Source: Physella acuta (Eukaryota > Mollusca > Gastropoda > Physidae). From it: 64,000 bases of DNA. Of this stretch, positions 57,894 through 64,000 are shown in pieces. The stretch is from contig NW_026731982.1 in NCBI RefSeq assembly GCF_028476545.1, positions 1-64,000 on the forward strand, in the 5' to 3' direction. Under the pieces are notes generated by a model. It made no database searches. It was not told where the DNA came from and saw only the letters and a program-made list of their open reading frames with translations. Both the position numbers and the translations under genes were made by a program. How positions within the stretch are numbered: the stretch's first letter is position 1; each line of letters begins with the position of its first letter.

Positions 57894-58317
57894 TAATGTA
57901 ACATTCCTAATCACCTCAACACCATGACTTTAATAATCCAAGTAAAAAAAAAGGTGTTTTTTTCTAAACTACTATTATATTTCTAGTAATTATTTCTTTG
58001 ACTTTTTCTAGCCTTAACGAAGCCGGAGGTAATTTTCTACTTATTACACACATGTTATAAAATAATAAATTTTGGTTGAAAAATATGCTTTCTGGCAACA
58101 CTAAATTTGAACCATTTGGAACCAGCTTTTAAAGTCTATTGGTGCGGTTAGGTACATCCAAAACGATAAATTAACCACGTGCTTGCTTGTACGATTACGA
58201 TAAATGGCGTGAATTGAATAATTGCATGCAATAGGGTTTATTTAAAAGAAAAGAAATGGTAAAATGCCGTCATCATCATTTTCGGCACTATAAGTGTAGG
58301 AACAGTTAGGACAATCA
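57894..58317. other. No gene recognised
   Basis: AT-rich sequence; nothing recognised. Confidence 0.5.
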
Positions 58318-59940
58318 GATTAATCGCCTAAATCACTTTAACCAGACGTTGTTAAATCTGCTTACACCAAAACACACAACCACCAATATGCCGCTAGCCC
58401 TACAACCCGCTGAAATAGATCATACAATACATTCATCTCCTAACAGAGGACAGAACAAGCCAACTATGATCGCTTTATTTCAGTTATCCAAAGTAATCAA
58501 TTGGGGTTTCAATACAAATCCTGTTCTCGGTCCATTTTATCAGCAAACGTTATACACACAATGACAGATAGTCATAAATGATTTACTAGGTATAAAGCAT
58601 GTGTTTGTACTTTAATGTTAGTTTTAGGCCGAACATTTTTAATATAATATCATTAGAGAAGCGATGTATTCTTGAGTCATGAAAAAACAACTTTTATTAA
58701 AAAAATTATGATAACAATAAAAGCTTTAACTATTAATCCTAGCACTACTGACTGTTTGTGATTGGGTTTTTTGTGTGTGTTGTAAGTGGGATAAGGGCAT
58801 TTTAAAAAAAAAAAAAATCGGCATATAATAATTATAAATGGAAGTAGTGGCTATGTTAAATCTTCCTTATTTTCTTTAAACAAGTTTTGATCGCGTTTCT
58901 GCTCAACACAAGCAACACAAAGTACCTAGTGTTACTTTAAATTACTTTTTAACACGTTTTTCTTAACTCAGCTTCGCGTTTGTTTGTTTGTGGGTTTTTT
59001 GTTAAAGTTGACAACGAAAATCAGCCCACTTCTGATTGCTCTAGACATGTGAAATTCGCCTAACAATTTCAGATACAATCATAAAAACTAGCAATTAGAG
59101 ACCTAAATTAGCTTAATTAAATTACACCCCAAGGACCCTAAAATTGAGGACATGATTTCTAAAGCAAAAATAAATTATCAATCCAGATTTATCAAAACAA
59201 AATTAAGAGGTTTTATCAGTGGCGGAGTGGTCTAGCGGTAGAGAGTTGGACTGCTAACCCGTTAGTCTCGAGTTCGAATCCGGGTTTAAGTCAGTAGATC
59301 GTCCCTGAGTCCACCCAACTCTGATGGGTACCTAAAAAATCCTCTAAAGCTTTATGTATTTAAAAACGTGGGTCGGGCAGATGGGTCGGGAAATTTGATG
59401 GTGAACATACCCACGTTTTTTGTCATCAAATGTATAAACAGTCATCACAAGAACCTGCACAGCTCGATGAAGCACAAAATCTACGAGCAGTCATTGGTAG
59501 TTCCCCTAGGGTCGGAAGAAAAAAATATTTTCTACTTTTTAGTCCACAAGAAAAACGTGGTTTTTTAAAAAGTTTTTTTAAAGTATTTTATTACTACTAA
59601 TATTAATCTGCAATAGTTATCCGCCGTGATAGAAACTAAATTAATCAGGGGACATAAACCATTAACATAACACAATACAATAATTATAAATAAATAAGCT
59701 TTTGATTTCCCGACCAACAAATTTTATTATAATTCTGCGAACAGCATAATATAATCCTAAGCAAACTTTTATGTCAATTAAAATATAAATACATTTTTTA
59801 TTTTTTTTTCCTGAGGTATGTTTAAATATTCAACTTCAATTGATATAAAGTGTATAATTTTTAAAATCAGATCGTTTCTTTCAATTGTCGCTATGTACTT
59901 GCCATCGATTTTTTCGACAAACTATCTATATTTATATAAT
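58318..59940 (+). repeat. Interspersed repeat D/B, copy with SINE-bearing insertion
   Basis: Colinear with 43140-43829 plus 45427 onward. About 640 bp of extra DNA (about 58949-59590) separates GTTACTTTAAATTACTTTTT from TACTACTAATATTAATCTGC. The extra DNA contains a tRNA-like SINE head. Downstream, at 59603-59640, is the unoccupied version of the Helitron target. Confidence 0.8.
59216..59345 (+). mobile_element. tRNA-derived SINE (Ser-GCT-like head)
   Basis: GGCGGAGTGGTCTAGCGGTA (A box), GGACTGCTAACCC and GAGTTCGAATCCGGG (B box), then a body with GTCCACCCAACTCTGATGGG. The acceptor stem does not close and there is no long serine variable arm, so this is a SINE head rather than a tRNA gene. 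A second copy of the head is at 38690-38762 (minus). Confidence 0.7.
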
Positions 59941-60460
59941 CTTCTCTGTACCAGAATTAGTCCTTGAGAGAATTAAAAGTCAAAATATAATAATACTAGA
60001 TCTAGAATCTATACTCAGTATTCAAAAACAATGAGCTGCTACTTTGAAAAATTAAATAAAAAATTGACCATTTTCTGGTCCAAGCCACGGACTAGATCAA
60101 TTTTTATCCTAATCGGATCTGCTGTTGGAGTTGGGGCTGTTTACTACCCAATTATTCAGGCGATGTTTTCTTCCAAATTATATGAAGAAGAACGATCTTA
60201 TTACTCAAAAGATAATTTGTATCCCATTAAAGTCCAGAAGATTAAAGCAGCACTAAAGGAAACAGATTCCAAAGCAATGTCTTCCTAACTGTTTAAATGC
60301 AGTTAGCATGAGTCAAGTTAACCTACCATGAAGTTCATAAACAAACTGAGAGTCGTGCAGTCATTTTTCATCTATGATATTTCAATGTAATATTTATGCA
60401 GTGAGTTATGCTTGAAATAAAATGCCTTTCTGTACACAGTAAAAAAAAAAAATAAAAAAA
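59941..60460 (+). mobile_element. Processed retrocopy unit with 17-bp target duplication
   Basis: A full transcript-like unit: a 5' leader of about 90 bp, an 86-codon frame including the stop (60031-60288), a 3' UTR, AATAAA at about 60417, and a poly-A tail (60441-60460). The perfect duplication ATCTATATTTATATAAT flanks it (59924-59940 and 60461-60477). It inserted into repeat B. These are the marks of LINE-driven retrotransposition of a host mRNA. Confidence 0.88.
60031..60288 (+). CDS. Small single-pass membrane protein, intact retrocopy (SMIM20-like?)
   Basis: 85 residues, starting at the first ATG of the leader. Visible features: a basic N-terminus (KLNKKLTIFWSKPRTR), one hydrophobic helix at about residues 24-45 (SIFILIGSAVGVGAVYYPII), then a charged C-terminus (KLYEEERSYYSKDNLYPIKV). 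The R-x3-6-helix-YPI...EE arrangement loosely resembles SMIM20/MITRAC7, a mitochondrial inner-membrane protein that binds newly made COX1, but the C-terminal half does not match what I know of that family. The frame has no stop, so the copy is recent, under constraint, or lucky. Without a promoter in view it may be silent. Confidence 0.6.
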   Translation: MSCYFEKLNKKLTIFWSKPRTRSIFILIGSAVGVGAVYYPIIQAMFSSKLYEEERSYYSKDNLYPIKVQKIKAALKETDSKAMSS

Positions 60461-60486
60461 ATCTATATTTATATAATTTATGACTG

Positions 60487-61285
60487 CCTTTTCCGCAGCG
60501 GCCACCATACTATTGTATACCTCGTGGGAAATATTCCCACATATTTTAAGCTACTAACAATGAACCTAGAGAAATTAAAGGCGCTGCAAGCCAAAGCTGA
60601 TGTTGTTCGTATTGGTGGGAAGGGTTCAGCCAGAAGAAAGAAGGCTATTTATTGCACTGCTACTACAGACGATACGAAGATACAGTTCTCTCTGAAAAAA
60701 AGTTGTCTGTAAACATAATTCCAGGGATTGAGGTGGTCAATATGATGAAGGAAGATGGACAAGTCATTCATTTTAATAACCCTAAAGTTCAAGCTTCTTT
60801 GGCTGCAAATGCCGTTGCAATTACTGGTCATGCAGAGAACAAACAAAGAGCAGAGATGCTTCCTGGTATCTTGAATCAACTTGGAGCAGAGAGTTTAAAC
60901 AGCTTGAAAAAATTAACATCAACTGTAGCTAGTGCTGCTGACAGCAATAAGCAAACAACAGCAGATGTTGACGATGATGATGATGTCCCAGAGCTTGTTG
61001 AGAACTTTGATGAAGCGTCCAAAGATGAAAATGTGTAAAGGACCCATGATTGTTTTGTGCCAGGGGCTAACTTCAAAGCTGGCACAAGTCCAATGTGTAC
61101 AGCTTTATTTTGCATTAAAATTATACACACCACAAAGACTCAAAAGTGCCCGTTTGTGCATAGTTAACTTTTTACGTTGCTGCACCTTGGTCCAGCTGGT
61201 TTGATTGTGATGCAAGAGAAATATCAAATTGTAGCAAGTGCTTGTCTTGTAATAAACTATCTCCATTTTTCATTTAAAAAAAAAA
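60487..61285 (+). pseudogene. BTF3: Processed pseudogene of BTF3 (NAC beta subunit)
   Basis: BTF3 is the beta subunit of the nascent-polypeptide-associated complex, which binds chains leaving the ribosome. Coding starts at ATG 60560 ([29 protein letters not shown]) and ends with TAA at 61036-61038 ([18 protein letters not shown]). The middle [25 protein letters not shown] and [21 protein letters not shown] is nearly identical to animal BTF3. The frame breaks once, in the run of seven A at 60695-60701 (after FSLKK, before [10 protein letters not shown]). One Lys of the usual RRKKK is missing, and ...AIYCTAT replaces the usual ...VIHRTAT, consistent with C-to-T decay at CpG. The 5' end has CCTTTTCC (60487), like a TOP mRNA cap site. 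The 3' end has AATAAA near 61249 and A10 at 61276-61285. No introns. Flanking duplication not identified. Confidence 0.92.
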
Positions 61286-61299
61286 TTTAAAATATTCCA

Positions 61300-62420
61300 C
61301 TAAACTTTTCAAAAGTTCACATTGTCTCACAGCCACCCCGGGCACTGATTTACTTGTATTAAAAATATTCCACTAAACTTTTCTTCCTCTGTAAATTATT
61401 CAGATGGATGTATCATTGTTTTCTCTATAGTTAGCAAGTTTGCAATGGGGTCACCCCCCTCCCTACCTTTACGAGATCGTCAATCTGTACTTAATAGACT
61501 TTATAACTTTAATTAATCAATCACTGACCTTCGGAAAACCCTATTTCTGCCTCGCGACGCATTTGACTAACACCATCACAATATTCCGTATTTTAATGAT
61601 TTCACGAAATTATTGTTACTTTCCGTTTTCATTAATTAAACATATTAAGGGAGGTAATACATCCTTTTTGTTCCAAGACATAATTAACACATTAAATTAA
61701 CATTAATTGAAAAATAATATGCAAAATTGTGTACATTTTTCATTTGAAATGTGTCTGCAAAACTGTGTAAGTTGTAATTTATAATTGTTTGCAACTTTTA
61801 CTTATGTGTGTTCCCTTTTCATAAATCGGAAAGCTTTAAATAAGGTAAAATTTAGTTTGTATAGTTGAGAAAATTTTCAATTGATGGTCTTGATTGGTCT
61901 CTTCTGCTGTAGATCTTTAATTTTTTAACACAAAGACCAATCCTATAGGATTGGAAAAACAAGATAAAAACAACAAACAACAACAACAACAAAAAAGAAG
62001 AAAAAAAAAAGACCAATCCTATACACAGAAATGTCACAAACATGATGCTAGAAAAGCACATGTTAATATCGATTCATAATTATATAACAAAACACATCAG
62101 TCCAAATATAACAAAAGAGTAAAACAAAATCTGCAAAAATACAGTCCCCACATAGGAAGGCAGTGTGCGGTTACCGCCTACTCTCTTTCAACAACGACAA
62201 ATAAAGAAGAAAACACACACAATCAGAACACGGAACAGCCACCTGCTTTCTATGTAAAACCAACCTTGAAAGCAGCAAATACATTGCTGACAAAGAACAT
62301 TTGCTTAGAACTCTGCAAGTCAAACTTTATTACACTGTATGCTACAACTAAAACATACATGTAGTCAATCTCGTTTATGTTAATCTCTAATTGTTAGAAA
62401 CATTTGTAAAATAAAATATA
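61300..62420 (+). repeat. Interspersed repeat A, copy 2
   Basis: Matches 4790-5985 along its length but lacks the hAT MITE, so it is the empty site for that insertion. It ends GTAAAATAAAATATAC, where the Helitron-like copy begins; copy 1 at 5958 reads straight through this point. Confidence 0.85.
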
Positions 62421-63000
62421 CGAGCCGACCGGTGGCGTATCATATGCCGCTATTTAATTGTTTTATTTTCTACTGAAAATGTTTGCTTTAAAACACTATA
62501 AGTAGGTCATTAAGGACGATAACAACGATACCCCCCACACATTAATGCAGTCCCATCTTAGTTACCTCACCTAAGTTTAAAATCGTTTCAAACTGAATTA
62601 TCTGCCCCAATAGCCGTCACTAAACTCGACTCTACGATTGTAAACATTTAGCGTAAACCACAGCTCACCAGACCATGGTGGGGGAGGTAATTGTAGTGAT
62701 ATGCCTAACGAGAAGAGAGGGGGCTGCTCAGAGGCGTAGCGCAGGGGGGGGGGGCGGGGGTGCGGATCGCACCAGGTGACACCATTTAAGGGGTGACACC
62801 AAGGTAAAAAATCGCAAAATATATAGAGAAAAACTTGAGGGGGGGGGTGCAAATCGAAAACTTGAGGGGGTGGGTGGAAATCGAAAGTTTGTCCCCGGGA
62901 AAGGTCCCTATGCCTCTGGGGGGTGATACCATTAAGTGCCGCACCGGGTGACACCTGACCTCGCTACGCCACTGGGGCTGCTACAGCTTGGTGTTTTCTA
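62421..63000 (-). mobile_element. Helitron-like family C element with nested hAT MITE
   Basis: The 3' end (left, on minus) has hairpin GCGGCATATGATACGCCAC (62432-62450, two positions kept pairable only as G-T wobbles) then CGGTCGGCTCG|T. The interior matches 57463-57893 (GTTTCAAACTGAATTATCTG, TTGTAAACATTTAG, CTCACCAGACCATG). The 5' TC end was not found; homology fades near 63000. Confidence 0.6.
62729..62974. mobile_element. hAT-like MITE with perfect 8-bp duplication, nested
   Basis: Ends CAGAGGCGTAGCGCAGG and, reverse-complemented, CAGTGGCGTAGCGAGGT. Duplication GGGCTGCT (62721-62728 and 62975-62982) is perfect. Interior G-tracts and AAATCGAAA units; the inner GGTGACACC motifs are repeated near both ends. 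The family-C copy at 57.8 kb, which reads through without it, is the approximate empty site. Confidence 0.93.
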
Positions 63001-64000
63001 TGTGTGAGCGGCTGGAGTGTGTTTATCTGTTATTATAATTATTTGTAACTAAGAAGGCGAATGTCGCTTTTTATGTTCCTTTTAGGATTGTTGTGGTTTT
63101 TAGTTAAGTAGTCCGCTATTATGGCGCTGATATGATTTTGATTTTACAATGGTTTGTAGCCTGGTTATTGTGTCTTGTTTATATTTTAATGTTATTATTT
63201 ATGCAAACTTTGTTTTGGATTGTTGCTCCACTTTGCTTTATGTCCTGAATGTTACTTATTATTGTATTAGGGACTATTTTCTTGTGCGTAGCATTGGTTT
63301 CTTTGTTCGTAGTATTGGTTTCTTTGTTCGTGAATGTGGTGTGTCGACAGGGAGGGACATTCGGCTGGAATGTCGAGGCCTGTGTGTTGAAGAGTTTCTG
63401 TGTCACGTTTATGTGGTGTATGGTAACGTAGGGTTATTTTTATAGTGTTTTATTATGTTTTCCATATTTTTGTTTGCTTATTTTGTATACAAAGTGACTA
63501 TATACTAGATCTATTTAGTCACTTCGACTTTGAGAAGTCTCAATGTTTGTTTTATCCAGACCACGAGGTAGCACGATGGCCTGGGTTTAGTCATGGATTA
63601 TTGTAGATTTTACTTTCATTTATGAGAGCCTCTTGTTTAGGCTGACATTAGTGTCAGCTTACTGCCTTGTGTATAACGGTTTTTACATTTTAAATTGATT
63701 TGTCTTATTTTTCCTCTTTCTAGGACAGTGGTCCGAAATTGGGTGTTTTGTTTCGTTGAGTTCTGTTTGTTTTGTATGTCTTGAGTGTTTTATTTTGTCT
63801 AGATCTAGATTCTGGTTCTTTTATAATAACTTTTGGTTCCATATTTATTATTTTGTTAAATAAATTTTATTATATTGTTTAAGTTTTTTTGTTTTATTTT
63901 AGTAGTTTTTTTATTTTAGACTAAGGTTAGGTTATTAACCAGTCTGGGTTTATCCGGGCTTGCACTGACCGGACAGTAGTTAGTTAGATAAGCCTAGGGA
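63001..64000. other. No gene recognised
   Basis: T-rich sequence. A 98-codon plus frame (63149-63445) contains a doubled RSIGFFVRSIGFFV from a local 18-bp duplication and is hydrophobic, but has no recognisable family. A short inverted pair (GGCTGACATTAG...GTCAGC) lies near 63640-63658. The end of the window may be transcribed DNA, but I cannot support it. Confidence 0.45.

Noticed and set aside
59219-59290. Functional tRNA-Ser(GCT) gene
   Set aside because: A and B boxes are present, but the acceptor stem does not close, there is no serine-type long variable arm, and the same head occurs at 38690-38762 in a repeat context. A SINE head is the better reading. The Leu-like head at 40446 was treated the same way.

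Overview
The window is a repeat-dense stretch of an animal nuclear genome, most likely a lophotrochozoan invertebrate and probably a gastropod mollusc. That assignment is inference. It rests on the intronless metazoan gene copies (BTF3, mitochondrial ribosomal protein S7), TTAGGG as the telomere-type repeat, an AT-rich background with very many (TA)n and poly-G/C tracts, and the mix of Ty3/gypsy-like, LINE, tRNA-derived SINE, hAT, PIF-like and Helitron-like elements. I found no intact multi-exon host gene. The only host-derived coding sequences are three processed retrocopies: MRPS7 (28.3-29.2 kb, minus, one frameshift), a small one-helix membrane protein (59.9-60.5 kb, reading frame open, 17-bp target-site duplication) and BTF3/NAC-beta (60.5-61.3 kb, one frameshift).

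Layout. 0-5 kb: LINE fragments. One LINE ORF1 is split by a 1.4-kb inverted-repeat element that carries a long TTAGGG/CTAGGG array between G/C-tract arms and is flanked by a 9-bp duplication. 5-13 kb: a 1.2-kb interspersed repeat with a nested hAT MITE, several minisatellites, LINE endonuclease fragments and an LTR fossil with a nested hAT MITE. 13.1-19.9 kb: a nearly whole, young Ty3/gypsy-like retrotransposon on the minus strand with two 718-bp LTRs, sitting inside a (TA)n array. 20-29 kb: two copies of a long direct repeat, LINE ORF2 tails and the MRPS7 retrocopy. 30-40 kb: hAT and PIF-like MITEs, a solo LTR of the same gypsy family also inside (TA)n, and SINEs. 40-49 kb: a repeat family interrupted by a Helitron-like element with exact boundaries, itself carrying nested elements. 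49.4-51.2 kb: a hAT element with decayed ZBED-type transposase. 53-55 kb: two minisatellites and a hAT copy. 57-63 kb: more Helitron-like copies, the two adjacent retrocopies, and a hAT MITE nested inside a Helitron-like copy.

How it fits together: the window is a record of layered insertions. Because several repeat families occur more than once here, filled and empty sites can be compared by eye. This fixes the ends of a Helitron-like element (43830-45426), a PIF-like MITE (39080-39501, TAA duplication) and several hAT MITEs (8-bp duplications). The three observations I rate highest are the transposon-like element carrying telomeric repeat, the LTR family found twice precisely inside (TA)n arrays, and a short Helitron-like family with a conserved 3' hairpin. 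All repeat-family names are my own labels; no database was searched.
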